Shown here: positions 9,688-17,764 of the stretch, piece by piece
Layout of the letters: every line of letters starts with the position of its first letter
Position numbering within the stretch: position 1 is the first letter of the stretch
Assembly: GCF_020985305.1 (NCBI RefSeq)
Contig: NZ_CP087588.1
Location: 310,001-374,000, forward strand
From: Croceicoccus sp. Ery15
Lineage (GTDB): Bacteria; Pseudomonadota; Alphaproteobacteria; Sphingomonadales; Sphingomonadaceae
Length of the DNA: 64,000 nucleotides
Reading direction: 5' to 3'
Made by a program: the position numbers and the translations under genes
Notes under the pieces: model-generated
What the model saw: the letters and a program-made list of their open reading frames with translations, nothing else
Told to the model about the DNA's origin: nothing
The model's database searches: none

Positions 9688-10945
9688 GTTCGGCCTCCTG
9701 CGCTGTCAGCGAGTTGATGTTGTAGGTGGGCACCTCGGCCCAGGTTTCCGCCATCATGTGCTCTTGCCAGCGGCGGTAGAAATAACGCTGGTTGTGTTCG
9801 CTCACCAGGCCGGCGGCGATATCGCCGGGCAAGCCCTCGCGCTTGCCCGAGCGGCCCAGCGCCATGTTGGTGTAGACATCCATTTGCGCCGTGCGCCAGC
9901 CGCGCGACTGTTCAGTGCAGGCGGTCAGATTGTCGCCATCGTCGTTGTCGAACAGGCCTGCCAGGCCGAAGGTCAGGCACTGATTTTCGAGGATCTGCGC
10001 TTTCACCGCCTCGGGCATGTCGTTTTCGGCCATGGCCCAGGTCCACTGCTCGATCTGCCCGGGACCCTTGGGATGATAGACCCGGAACCAGTTGAGGCCG
10101 GGCAGCAGTTGCAGGTTGGGGAAGATGGTAATGTTGACCTGCGCTCCCCAGACCTGCTTGCCACGCACCTCGCCCAAGCGGTCGATCACCGTCTGGCGGT
10201 TGGCTTCCAGGTATTCGAGGATCGGTTTGGGATCGGGATAGAAGGCATAGCCGGAAACGCCGTCGAGCGCGCTCAGGACCATGTGCCCGTTCATGCCGGC
10301 GACCGACAGTCCGCCATCAAGATCGACGCCCGAATTGCCGACGTTGAGCCCCGTGAGGTCCATGGACTGCACGGCTGACATCGCGCCGGCATGGGCCCAG
10401 CCAAGGTGATAGCCATCGCCGCAGACGTTCTCGACCGGCAGCTTCCAGTTGGTGCCTAGCACCATCTTCTGGGTTTCGCCGAGCAGCGCTGATCCGCCCG
10501 GCATGGCATCCAGCCAGACATCGAGGAAAAATTTGGCATCGCCCAGATAGTCTTCGAGGCTGGGCGAATTTGCGTCCCAGCAGCCGAAGACAAGACCCTT
10601 GTATTCGGACACTTTAGTCACGGGAACCAGCCCGAACTTGCTGCGGTCTAGCTTACCAAAATAGGCCTCGTTTTCCAGCGGAACCCCGGCGAGCGCCCCA
10701 TCGGGGGCAAACGACCAGCCGTGGTAGTTGCAGGTAAACGCCCTTGCGTTGCCGCGGTCGGCGCGGCAGACGCGGTTCCCGCGGTGGGTGCAACTGTTCA
10801 GGAACGCCTTGATCGACCCGTCCTTCTGGCGAATGACGATGACATCGTCTTCGCCCATGAACGTGCGGAAATAATCGCCTGTTTTGGGAATCTGGCTTGT
10901 ATGGACTAGAAACAGCCAGCAGCGTCCAAAGATCCGTTCCAGTTC
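9680..10945 (-). CDS. Rieske aromatic dioxygenase, alpha subunit (pair 2), 5'-truncated
   Basis: Catalytic alpha subunit with Rieske ligands in CTHRGN and CNYHGW and an iron site in GDGYHLGWAH. The first ATG in frame is at 10858, but recognisable homology (ELERIFGRCWLFLVHTSQIP) continues upstream without a start to 10945, where a TGA precedes it. Compared with the neighbouring alpha subunit about 36 residues are missing. The truncation point coincides with the truncated 5' end of the divergent sigma-54 regulator, so one deletion probably removed both starts and the promoter between them. A product initiated at 10858 would lack part of the Rieske-domain N-terminus and is probably inactive. Confidence 0.85.
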   Translation of the reverse strand, partial: ELERIFGRCWLFLVHTSQIPKTGDYFRTFMGEDDVIVIRQKDGSIKAFLNSCTHRGNRVCRADRGNARAFTCNYHGWSFAPDGALAGVPLENEAYFGKLDRSKFGLVPVTKVSEYKGLVFGCWDANSPSLEDYLGDAKFFLDVWLDAMPGGSALLGETQKMVLGTNWKLPVENVCGDGYHLGWAHAGAMSAVQSMDLTGLNVGNSGVDLDGGLSVAGMNGHMVLSALDGVSGYAFYPDPKPILEYLEANRQTVIDRLGEVRGKQVWGAQVNITIFPNLQLLPGLNWFRVYHPKGPGQIEQWTWAMAENDMPEAVKAQILENQCLTFGLAGLFDNDDGDNLTACTEQSRGWRTAQMDVYTNMALGRSGKREGLPGDIAAGLVSEHNQRYFYRRWQEHMMAETWAEVPTYNINSLTAQEAEHA

Positions 10946-10954
10946 TCACCCGAG

Positions 10955-12544
10955 ATGGGCCGCATCTGGCGCGATGGCGAGCGTTGCGTCTTGCTAAGCA
11001 ATTCTGCCCTTGCCGGGCTTCGGGGACACATGGTTTCCCAGTTAGGACTGGACGCGGCCAGCAAGTTCTTCTGGGAGCTCGGCTTTGCCGAAGGTGCGCG
11101 GTGTGCAGTCGGCGCGAAGGAACTACGACCCGATCGAGACTTTCTCGATGCATTTGCCGTAGGACCCCAGGCCCATGCTTTGACCGGTTTTGGCTGGACC
11201 CAGATCGAAGCGCTCGAAAACGACAAGTCCCGCGGACACTTCGAAGGACGGTTCCTGGTCCACGATTCAATCGAAGCCGCCATTCACCTCAACGCCGAAG
11301 GCCGCGCCACCGATCCGGTCTGCTGGATGCAGACTGGCTTTGCCAGCGGTTTTGCCACTGCATTTGCCGGCCAGCCGATCATCATGCGCGAACTGGAGTG
11401 TGCCGGTATGGGCGATGCGGCATGTCTGCTGCATGCCAAGCCAGCCATGGAATGGTCACACCTTGACAGCCCGGAAAAATCGGCCTTGCCGCTGGAACCG
11501 CCGGTCCTGGATTCCGGCGAAAACAGCATGGCCGTTGGCGTATCGGCTGGCTTCATTGCCGTGAAGACGATGATCGAGCGATCGGCGCCAAGCGACGCAA
11601 CCTTGTTATTCACGGGAGAAACCGGGGTCGGCAAGGAGGTGCTGGCGAAATTCGCGCATCGCTTGAGCCGGCGGAAGGAAGCTCCTTTTGTCGCGCTCAA
11701 TTGCGCCGCCATTCCTGAAGGGTTGATCGAATCCGAGCTTTTTGGCGTGGCCAAAGGCGCTTTCACCGGGGCCGTGGCTGCGCGACCGGGTCGCTTCGAA
11801 CTTGCCCATGGTGGGACGCTCTTCCTCGATGAGATATCCACTCTCTCGCCTCTGGCCCAAAGCAAGATCCTGCGTGTGATCCAGGAAGGCGAATTCGAGC
11901 GTGTCGGCGACACGCGAACCATTAAGGTGGATGTTCGCCTGATGGCCGCTGCCAACGCCGATCTGACTCAGTCGATGCGCGATGGCCTGTTTCGCGCCGA
12001 CCTGTTCTACCAGATTTCGACCTTGCCGATTTGGGTGCCGCCGCTGCGCCAGCGCCGCGAAGACATACCCGGGCTGATCGAGCATTTCCGTTTTCGTTTC
12101 TCGCGTCGTCACCAACGCGCGGTAGCTGGGTTCACCACGAGGGCGATCAATGCCTTGCTGGTCTACGATTACCCCGGCAACGTGCGCGAACTCGAGCGAA
12201 TGGTGGAGCGGGCGGTGTTGCTCGCCGATGATGGGCAGGCGATCGACCTCCGGCATCTGTTTCTGGGTAACGATTTACCCGATCTAAAGCCGGCCATGGG
12301 ATTGGCTAGTGACGGCAAGATTATGCCTGTTACCGATATCCATGATCGTTCGGAGTTGATTCGCCAGGTGCTCGATTTGATTGTCGAGGGTGGCGAAACT
12401 CTGTCGAACGTGGAGGGCCTCGTCATCCGGGAGGCGGTGGAAGCCTCGGGCGGAAATTTTGCGCGAGCCGCCCGTACTTTGGGGCTGTCGCGTCGTCAGT
12501 TGGCGTTGAGAATGGAAAAGATCGGACCCACTGGCCGGACATAG
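10955..12544 (+). CDS. XylR/DmpR-type sigma-54-dependent activator, N-terminally shortened
   Basis: Enhancer-binding activator of aromatic catabolic operons. Domains in order are the XylR N-terminal effector domain with a V4R segment (about 1-165), the AAA+ domain with Walker A GETGVGKE at 221-228, the sigma-54 contact GAFTGA at 268-273 and Walker B GTLFLDE at 287-293, and a Fis-type helix-turn-helix near 495-522. Homology begins at FSPEMGRIW, in frame from 10943, where relatives have about 25-30 further residues. The 5' end is therefore lost at the same junction as the divergent Rieske alpha gene. ATG 10955 is the only nearby start and lacks a clear ribosome site. Loss of the extreme N-terminus may alter effector control. 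Confidence 0.88.
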   Translation: MGRIWRDGERCVLLSNSALAGLRGHMVSQLGLDAASKFFWELGFAEGARCAVGAKELRPDRDFLDAFAVGPQAHALTGFGWTQIEALENDKSRGHFEGRFLVHDSIEAAIHLNAEGRATDPVCWMQTGFASGFATAFAGQPIIMRELECAGMGDAACLLHAKPAMEWSHLDSPEKSALPLEPPVLDSGENSMAVGVSAGFIAVKTMIERSAPSDATLLFTGETGVGKEVLAKFAHRLSRRKEAPFVALNCAAIPEGLIESELFGVAKGAFTGAVAARPGRFELAHGGTLFLDEISTLSPLAQSKILRVIQEGEFERVGDTRTIKVDVRLMAAANADLTQSMRDGLFRADLFYQISTLPIWVPPLRQRREDIPGLIEHFRFRFSRRHQRAVAGFTTRAINALLVYDYPGNVRELERMVERAVLLADDGQAIDLRHLFLGNDLPDLKPAMGLASDGKIMPVTDIHDRSELIRQVLDLIVEGGETLSNVEGLVIREAVEASGGNFARAARTLGLSRRQLALRMEKIGPTGRT

Positions 12545-12556
12545 CGCAATCACACA

Positions 12557-12583
12557 TTTGCAACGCATTACATAATGTGCAAA
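12557..12583. promoter_or_regulatory. Nested inverted repeat upstream of ferredoxin reductase gene
   Basis: TTTGCA (12557-12562) and TGCAAA (12578-12583) flank an inner CATTA-CA-TAATG palindrome in the 107 bp between the regulator stop and the reductase start. The core GCAACGCATTACA resembles GCAATGCGTTACA at 14787. It may be an operator. No convincing -24/-12 sigma-54 promoter is visible. Confidence 0.45.
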
Positions 12584-12651
12584 GATATGGAAGGAAGGTG
12601 GTCGAATGACAGCCGGCTGTTCCGGTATGCTTTCAAAGTTGGGAGAATTGC

Positions 12652-13878
12652 ATGAAATCGATAGCCGTGGTCGGAGCAAATCTTGCGGGTGGCCGCGCGG
12701 TGGAGTCCTTGCGCCAGGCTGGCTTTGATGGCCGGATCACCCTGATCGGCGAGGAACCCTGGCGTCCCTACGAGCGCCCGCCGCTGTCCAAGGAAGTGTT
12801 GTGGGATCCGGCCAACGTACCGGACAACTTCTTCCTCCACGATGAAGCATGGTACGCGGACAACCGTATCGACATGCGGCTCGGGGTGCGGGCAGAAGCG
12901 CTCGATCTGACCGCAGGCGGCGTCCGCCTGGGCGGAGGCGAACTGGTCCAGGCAGATCGCATACTCCTCGCGACCGGCGGCTCGGCGCGCAAGCTCAACA
13001 TGGAGGGCACCGATGCCGCCAACGTGCATTATTTGCGCACCCGCGACGATGCCACGCGAATGGCGGCGGATCTCAAGGATGGGGCCCGCATCGTCATAAT
13101 CGGCATGGGCGTGATCGGCGCGGAAGTGGCGGCCAGCGCGATCAAGTTGGGCTGCCGGGTGACGGCGATCGAGCCGTTCGCGGCGCCGATGATCCGGGCG
13201 CTCGGGCCGCAATTTGGACAATGGTTGGGCAATGAACATCACCAGCGCGGCGTCGATACCCGCTTCGGACGCGGCGTGAACGCGATGAGAGTCCTAGATG
13301 GTCGGGTGACTCAGGTCGAACTCGACGACGGGTCGCTGGTGGATTGCGATGCCGTTGTGGTCGGGGTCGGCATCGTGCCGGAAACCAGCCTTGCCAAGGA
13401 CGCAGGCATCGTCACCAATAACGGCATTATCGTCGATAGGCAGTGCCGCACCAGCAATGAGAATGTCTTTGCCGCCGGCGACGTCGCCGAACAGGACAGC
13501 TTCTTCGGCGGTCATATCCGCCAGGAAACCTACCAGAACGCTGCCGACCAGGCCCAGGCAGCAGCGCTCGCGATGCTCGGGCAGGACGTCGATTACTGCA
13601 AGCCGGCTTGGTACTGGAGCGATCAGTTCGATCTCAACATCCAGTTCTGCGGCCATATCCCGGCGCAAGCCGAGGTAACCCTGCGCGGAGACATGGCAAG
13701 CAACCAGTTTACCGCATTCTTCCGGTCAGGCGAGACGATCGAGGGCATCCTGACTGTCAACCGCGCCCCGGACATGGGCATCGGCAAACGGCTGATAGAG
13801 CGCCGGGCCAAGGCGTCGGCCGGGCAGCTGGCCGATGCCGATGTGTCGCTCCGCGAAATCCTCAAGCAGGCTGGTTAG
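12652..13878 (+). CDS. Ferredoxin-NAD(+) reductase for ring-hydroxylating oxygenases
   Basis: A 408-residue FAD flavoprotein of the BphA4/ferredoxin reductase family that moves electrons from NADH to a Rieske or 2Fe-2S ferredoxin. Evidence includes an N-terminal dinucleotide fold (VVGANLAGGRAVESLR), PYERPPLSK near 43-51, a second NAD fold (IIGMGVIGAEVAASA, about residues 147-161) and the FAD-contact FAAGDVAE near 275. The C-terminal reductase domain is complete. GGGAGA lies 5 bp before the ATG. It follows the sigma-54 regulator and converges on a diol dehydrogenase gene. It probably serves the local Rieske oxygenases, although their ferredoxin is missing from the window. Confidence 0.9.
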   Translation: MKSIAVVGANLAGGRAVESLRQAGFDGRITLIGEEPWRPYERPPLSKEVLWDPANVPDNFFLHDEAWYADNRIDMRLGVRAEALDLTAGGVRLGGGELVQADRILLATGGSARKLNMEGTDAANVHYLRTRDDATRMAADLKDGARIVIIGMGVIGAEVAASAIKLGCRVTAIEPFAAPMIRALGPQFGQWLGNEHHQRGVDTRFGRGVNAMRVLDGRVTQVELDDGSLVDCDAVVVGVGIVPETSLAKDAGIVTNNGIIVDRQCRTSNENVFAAGDVAEQDSFFGGHIRQETYQNAADQAQAAALAMLGQDVDYCKPAWYWSDQFDLNIQFCGHIPAQAEVTLRGDMASNQFTAFFRSGETIEGILTVNRAPDMGIGKRLIERRAKASAGQLADADVSLREILKQAG

Positions 13879-13890
13879 GCTCGCAAGGCG

Positions 13891-13912
13891 GGCGGGATCA
13901 GCCGATCCCGCC
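13891..13912. terminator. Convergent hairpin
   Basis: Perfect 9-bp stem GGCGGGATC / GATCCCGCC with a 4-base loop between the two convergent genes, overlapping the last codons of the minus-strand SDR. There is no T-tract. Confidence 0.45.
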
Positions 13913-14686
13913 ACCTGCGACGTAGAGCGTCTGGCCGGTGATGTAGGACGCCTCGTCAGCGGCGAGAAAGCAGATTGCGGCGGCCAGTTCCTCGGGCTCG
14001 CCGAAGCGGCCCAGCGGGGTATCGCGCAAGGTCTGCTCCATCACTTCGCCAAAGCCCTTGCGGTCCGCGTCGGAGGGCGGGGCAGGATTGCGTGGGGTGA
14101 CACGGGTCACGTTGACCCCGCCGGGAGCCACGCAATTTACCCTGATGCCACAATCCTCCAATTCCAGAGACAACGCAGCGGTCAGCGCCGCCACGCCGCC
14201 TTTCGCAGCCGCGTAGGGCACGCGATTGACCCCGCGCGTTGCCACCGAGCCGATGTTGACAATCGCGCCGCGACCTGCCGCGCGCATGTGGGGCAGCACT
14301 GCATGGCAGCACCACAGCGTCGGCCACAGCGATCGATTAATCTCGGCGACGATTTCTTCGGTGGTGTATTCCCAATAGGGCTTGGCCCATATCGTACCAC
14401 CTACATTATGGACGGCCACGTCGATCCGCCCGAATTTATCGCTTACAGCGTTATACAGGGCAGCGGCTCCAGCCTGTTGCTCAAGGTCGTGGATGGCGGG
14501 GTGCGCGTCGACAGATTCGGCCATAAGTCGCGCAACCGCATCCAGTGTCGCCTGTTCTGCACGATCGGCAACCACGACCGTGGCCCCTTCTCGCCCTAGG
14601 CGCTGGGCGGTAGCAAAGCCGATCCCCTGGGCTGCTCCTGTGACAACTGCGATCTTGCCTGCAAATCTGCCGTTCGCGTCTGTCAT
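13898..14686 (-). CDS. BenD/XylL-like cis-diol carboxylate dehydrogenase (SDR)
   Basis: A short-chain dehydrogenase closely resembling 1,6-dihydroxycyclohexadiene-1-carboxylate dehydrogenase. That enzyme oxidises and decarboxylates the diol formed from benzoate-type acids. The match includes VTGAAQGIGFATA, the distinctive NVGGTIWAKPYWEY, SLWPTLWCCHAVLP, GSVATRGVNRVPYAAAKGG (catalytic Tyr-Lys) and the ending ITGQTLYVAGGG. ATG 14686 is preferred to 14707 because the extra residues overlap the GGGAG ribosome site. It diverges from a NahE-like gene across about 150 bp. Together with the Rieske oxygenase at 15867, whose relatives act on aromatic acids, it suggests an aromatic carboxylate intermediate. 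Confidence 0.87.
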   Translation of the reverse strand: MTDANGRFAGKIAVVTGAAQGIGFATAQRLGREGATVVVADRAEQATLDAVARLMAESVDAHPAIHDLEQQAGAAALYNAVSDKFGRIDVAVHNVGGTIWAKPYWEYTTEEIVAEINRSLWPTLWCCHAVLPHMRAAGRGAIVNIGSVATRGVNRVPYAAAKGGVAALTAALSLELEDCGIRVNCVAPGGVNVTRVTPRNPAPPSDADRKGFGEVMEQTLRDTPLGRFGEPEELAAAICFLAADEASYITGQTLYVAGGGIG

Positions 14687-14786
14687 CCCTGATTTCTCCC
14701 AACCCACACCGCATCCGGCCGGACGCGTGCAATCCTAGTGGCATTCGGCCTCATAAATCCGTATTCCACCTTTGACAAGTCAATAG

Positions 14787-14806
14787 GCAATGCGTTACAC
14801 ATTGGC
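14787..14806. promoter_or_regulatory. Operator-like inverted repeat between divergent catabolic genes
   Basis: GCAATGCGTTACACATTGGC contains CAATG...CATTG (14788-14804) and lies 31 bp upstream of the NahE-like start and 100 bp upstream of the divergent SDR. A TTGACA at 14772-14777 could be a -35 box. The segment GCGTTACACATTG nearly recurs at 57749. Confidence 0.45.
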
Positions 14807-14837
14807 TAATGTTTGAAGAGTATTTGGGAGATGTTTT

Positions 14838-15824
14838 GTGGCGCGTGAACTGCTGACTGCTGCTGATGTGAGGGGTGCCTGGGCGATCGTGCCGACGCCG
14901 GCCAAGGAAGGTGCTTCCGACTGGCGTGCCACCGATACTGTTAATGTCGACGAAGCAGCCCGCATGGTCAACGGCCTGATTGAGGCCGGGGTCGACGGCA
15001 TTCTCAGTATGGGGACGCTGGGCGAGGCCGCGACCATGACACTTGACGAAAAGCTCGTCTTTATGAAGACTATCGTCGATGCCGCCGCGGGCCGGGTGCC
15101 GGTGTTTGTCGGCACAACCTGCATCAACACCCGCGACACCATCGCGCTGACCCGCCAGGCAGTCGATATCGGCGCGACCGGGACGATGCTGGGCGTACCG
15201 ATGTGGTGCGCGCCGAGCGTCGATGTCGCGGTCCAGTTCTACAAGGATGTCGCTGAGGCGGTGCCCGATATCAATATTGCAATCTATGCCAATCCCGAAG
15301 CATTCAAGTTCGATTTCCCGCGCCATTTCTGGGGTCAGGTCGCCGAAATTCCGCAGGTTGTCACTGCCAAGTACATCGGCGTCGGCACACTGCTGCCCGA
15401 TCTGGCCGCGATCAAGGGGCGGATCAAGCTGCTGCCGATCGATTTTGATTACTATGGCGCGGCGCGGATGGACGATTCGGTCGATGCCTTCTGGACCAGC
15501 GGCGCGGTCTGCCATCCTCTCGTCAGTACGACATTGCGGGATCTCGTCGCCCAGGCCCGCGCCACCGGCGACTGGAGCAAGGCCAAGACATTCATGGGGC
15601 GGCTCGCGCCCACGGCAGCAACGCTGTTTCCCAACGGCAGCTTCAAGGAATTCTCCACCTACAACATTCCGCTGGAAAAGGCGCGGATGACCGCCGGTGG
15701 ATGGATGAACGCCGGACCTTGCCGTCCGCCCTATCACCTGTGTCCCGAAAACTATCTCGAAGGTGCGCGTAATTCGGGCAGGATGTGGGCCGAACTGGGC
15801 AAGGCGCTCGAGGCGGAGCGTTGA
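14838..15824 (+). CDS. nahE: trans-o-hydroxybenzylidenepyruvate hydratase-aldolase (NahE-like)
   Basis: A 328-residue class I aldolase of the DapA superfamily. NahE-type enzymes hydrate and cleave a benzylidenepyruvate to an aromatic aldehyde and pyruvate. Very strong resemblance to NahE/PhdJ includes GAWAIVPTP, DGILSMGTLGEAATMT, NGTMLGVPMW-like GTMLGVPMW, IAIYANPEAFKFDFPR (Tyr150) and the Schiff-base Lys178 in VVTAKYIG. The C-terminal AGPCRPPYHLCPENYLEGA is also family-typical. The start is GTG. It is followed 42 bp later by a Rieske oxygenase. The substrate could be a naphthalene or larger polycyclic intermediate. The upstream ring-cleavage and isomerase genes of that route are not in the window. 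Confidence 0.9.
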   Translation: MARELLTAADVRGAWAIVPTPAKEGASDWRATDTVNVDEAARMVNGLIEAGVDGILSMGTLGEAATMTLDEKLVFMKTIVDAAAGRVPVFVGTTCINTRDTIALTRQAVDIGATGTMLGVPMWCAPSVDVAVQFYKDVAEAVPDINIAIYANPEAFKFDFPRHFWGQVAEIPQVVTAKYIGVGTLLPDLAAIKGRIKLLPIDFDYYGAARMDDSVDAFWTSGAVCHPLVSTTLRDLVAQARATGDWSKAKTFMGRLAPTAATLFPNGSFKEFSTYNIPLEKARMTAGGWMNAGPCRPPYHLCPENYLEGARNSGRMWAELGKALEAER

Positions 15825-15866
15825 AATGAGCTGAATTGCTGCAATCAAACCTGTGGGGAAACGAGG

Positions 15867-17042
15867 ATGGCTGAAACAACACTGACCTGGCCCAAGAACT
15901 ATAATGAAGTTCCCAAGGCGGCCTTTACTCGGGCGGATCTCTACGCTGACGAGATCAGGCGGATTTTTCACGGCCCGGAATGGCACCCGATTGCGCATGA
16001 AAGCGAATTGCCCAATCCCGGTGATTTCAAGACGATGCGGCTGGCCGGAATCCCGCTTCTGATCTCTCGCGACGAGGCCGGCGTGGTGCGGGTGTTTTAC
16101 AACGCCTGCTCGCACCGCAGCAACCAGCTCGAAACCGCAGTGATGGGCAACAAGACCGAGTTTGAGTGCCCCTATCACCGCTGGCTGTTCAACGCCAAGG
16201 GGAACTTGGTCGGCTGCCCCAACCCGCGCGAATTCCTGCCCGGCTTCGACAAGGCCGATTACCCCTTGGAGCAACCGCGTTTCGAACTTTTCTATGGTCT
16301 GATCTTCGTCACGTTTTCGGCCGAGACTGAGCCACTTGACGAGTTCCTCGGCGAAGCCGGCGAAACACTGCGCGAACTGATGGCCGGCGACGGACGGCTG
16401 AAGCTGCTCGGCTATCAGAAGGTTCGCTACGACAGCAACTGGAAGGGCTACAACGACAACGACGGCTATCATGCCCCGTTGCTGCACGCGGCGTTCAAGA
16501 TGCTCAACTGGCAGGGCGGCAAGGGGCGGCAGTATACCGCCACCAAACGCGGCCATGTCTGCTTCGAATCGGCACTCTCCGTGGCGAGCGGCCCCAGCGT
16601 TCTGAAAGACAAGGATCTGATTTCCTTCAAGGGGCAGGATCCATCGGTCGGGTCGCGGATCGTCCAGCTGTTCCCCACCTTCGTCTCGACCAAGCACCTC
16701 GATGTCATCAATCTGCGCTTTGCCAACCCGGTCGACGCAGAGACTACAGAAGTTCACTACGCCTATTTCGCCCACCAGGACGACGATGCGGACATGGTTC
16801 GCCACCGCTTGCGGCAGAGTTCCAACCTGTTGGGTCCCTGCGGGCTGATCAGTATGGAAGACGCCTCGATCTTCCACCGGATCCACATCGGCAGTCACAC
16901 GCCGGGCAACGCTATCTTCCAGAAAGGCGTGCGTGATCCGGGCAAGCTGGAATCGGAGTTTCTGCAGAACGATGAAAGCGGCAATCTGCCCCGCTGGGAA
17001 TATTACCGCTCGGCGATGGGTTTCGAGAGGGCAGAGGCATGA
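15867..17042 (+). CDS. Rieske non-haem iron oxygenase, alpha subunit (pair 3)
   Basis: A 391-residue oxygenase large subunit. The Rieske ligands are C81, H83, C101 and H104 (CSHRS and CPYHRW), and the catalytic iron histidines are H202 and H207 in DGYHAPLLH. It is shorter than the alpha subunits at 7755 and 9680 and has CPYHRW instead of CNYHGW. These features recall enzymes acting on aromatic acids, such as anthranilate or salicylate oxygenases, rather than hydrocarbons. That assignment is an inference. The beta subunit gene overlaps its stop by 4 bp (ATGA). The upstream NahE-like and BenD-like genes support action on a carboxylated ring. Confidence 0.88.
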   Translation: MAETTLTWPKNYNEVPKAAFTRADLYADEIRRIFHGPEWHPIAHESELPNPGDFKTMRLAGIPLLISRDEAGVVRVFYNACSHRSNQLETAVMGNKTEFECPYHRWLFNAKGNLVGCPNPREFLPGFDKADYPLEQPRFELFYGLIFVTFSAETEPLDEFLGEAGETLRELMAGDGRLKLLGYQKVRYDSNWKGYNDNDGYHAPLLHAAFKMLNWQGGKGRQYTATKRGHVCFESALSVASGPSVLKDKDLISFKGQDPSVGSRIVQLFPTFVSTKHLDVINLRFANPVDAETTEVHYAYFAHQDDDADMVRHRLRQSSNLLGPCGLISMEDASIFHRIHIGSHTPGNAIFQKGVRDPGKLESEFLQNDESGNLPRWEYYRSAMGFERAEA

Positions 17043-17536
17043 CGGCCACCACTCCCGAGCTGGAAAAAGCGATCGACCGATTGCTGCTGGCCGATGCCAA
17101 CGCGCTTGACAGCAAGGACATGCCGGGCTGGCTGGCGAACTATGCCGAGGAAGAACAAGCATCCTATTATTGCCGCGCGGTCGAAAATAGCGAGCACAAC
17201 CTCGAGCTCGGATTCATGTTCGACGATTGCCGGGCACGGCTCGAAGATCGCGTCACCTATGTGAACGAGATCTGGGCCGGCACCTTTCAGGACTACCGCA
17301 CCCGTCATTTCGTCCAGCGCGTCAGCCATCGCCAGGTCGATGCCCGAACGGTGGAAGTGGTTTCGAATTTCTCGGTGTTCATGACGCCGATGGATGCCGG
17401 CGTCACCCAAGTCCTGGCCGCCGGCCGCTATCTCGATACAATGCGACTGTCAGACGATGGTGGCGCCAAGTTGCTGTCCCGCCGCGCCGAGCTCGATACA
17501 TCGGTTCTCCCCCGTTATCTGGTCTACCCGATTTGA
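17039..17536 (+). CDS. Rieske oxygenase, beta subunit (pair 3)
   Basis: A 165-residue SnoaL-fold small subunit that starts in the stop codon of the alpha gene, so translation is coupled. It keeps the usual early segment (LLLADANALDSKDMPGWLAN) and late segment (RRAELDTSVLPRYLVYPI). It is divergent from the beta subunits at 7189 and 9160, in line with its distinct alpha partner. Confidence 0.87.
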   Translation: MTATTPELEKAIDRLLLADANALDSKDMPGWLANYAEEEQASYYCRAVENSEHNLELGFMFDDCRARLEDRVTYVNEIWAGTFQDYRTRHFVQRVSHRQVDARTVEVVSNFSVFMTPMDAGVTQVLAAGRYLDTMRLSDDGGAKLLSRRAELDTSVLPRYLVYPI

Positions 17537-17594
17537 GTTGCTACACTCTGTCTTCAGCCCGAAAATGCGCTTAAACCAACGGGGGTAAGGATAG

Positions 17595-17738
17595 ATGATC
17601 ATCGACGCGCATGCCCATCTGGTTGCTCCGGCATCGCTTTATGTGCACAGAAGCAGTCTGATTGTTTCGGGGGGCAATACGGAGAGAGCAATAGTGTCCG
17701 TCGTCAGAACATTTGGCGCAACTCGCGGCGTAGATTAG
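17595..17738 (+). pseudogene. Amidohydrolase, truncated after ~27 residues
   Basis: Only the N-terminus of a metal-dependent amidohydrolase remains. MIIDAHAHLVAPASLY contains the family's metal-binding HxH (H6, H8). Such genes in aromatic clusters often encode decarboxylases or hydratases of ring-cleavage products. Homology stops near 17675-17697 and the frame runs into a stop at 17736 inside foreign DNA next to an IS256 remnant. The ribosome site GGGGGTAAGG precedes the ATG. The gene once continued the operon begun at 14838. Confidence 0.65.
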
Positions 17739-17764
17739 CGGAGTGCGGGCCTCGTCTGGGGGTT

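Noticed and set aside
12545..12651. Sigma-54 promoter for the reductase gene
   Set aside because: No TGGCAC-N5-TTGC match is convincing; only the palindromes were kept.
14751..17162. An 803-codon open frame on the minus strand across the NahE-like and Rieske genes
   Set aside because: It runs antisense to two well-recognised genes and has no family similarity or ribosome site. High third-position GC keeps antisense frames open in such DNA.
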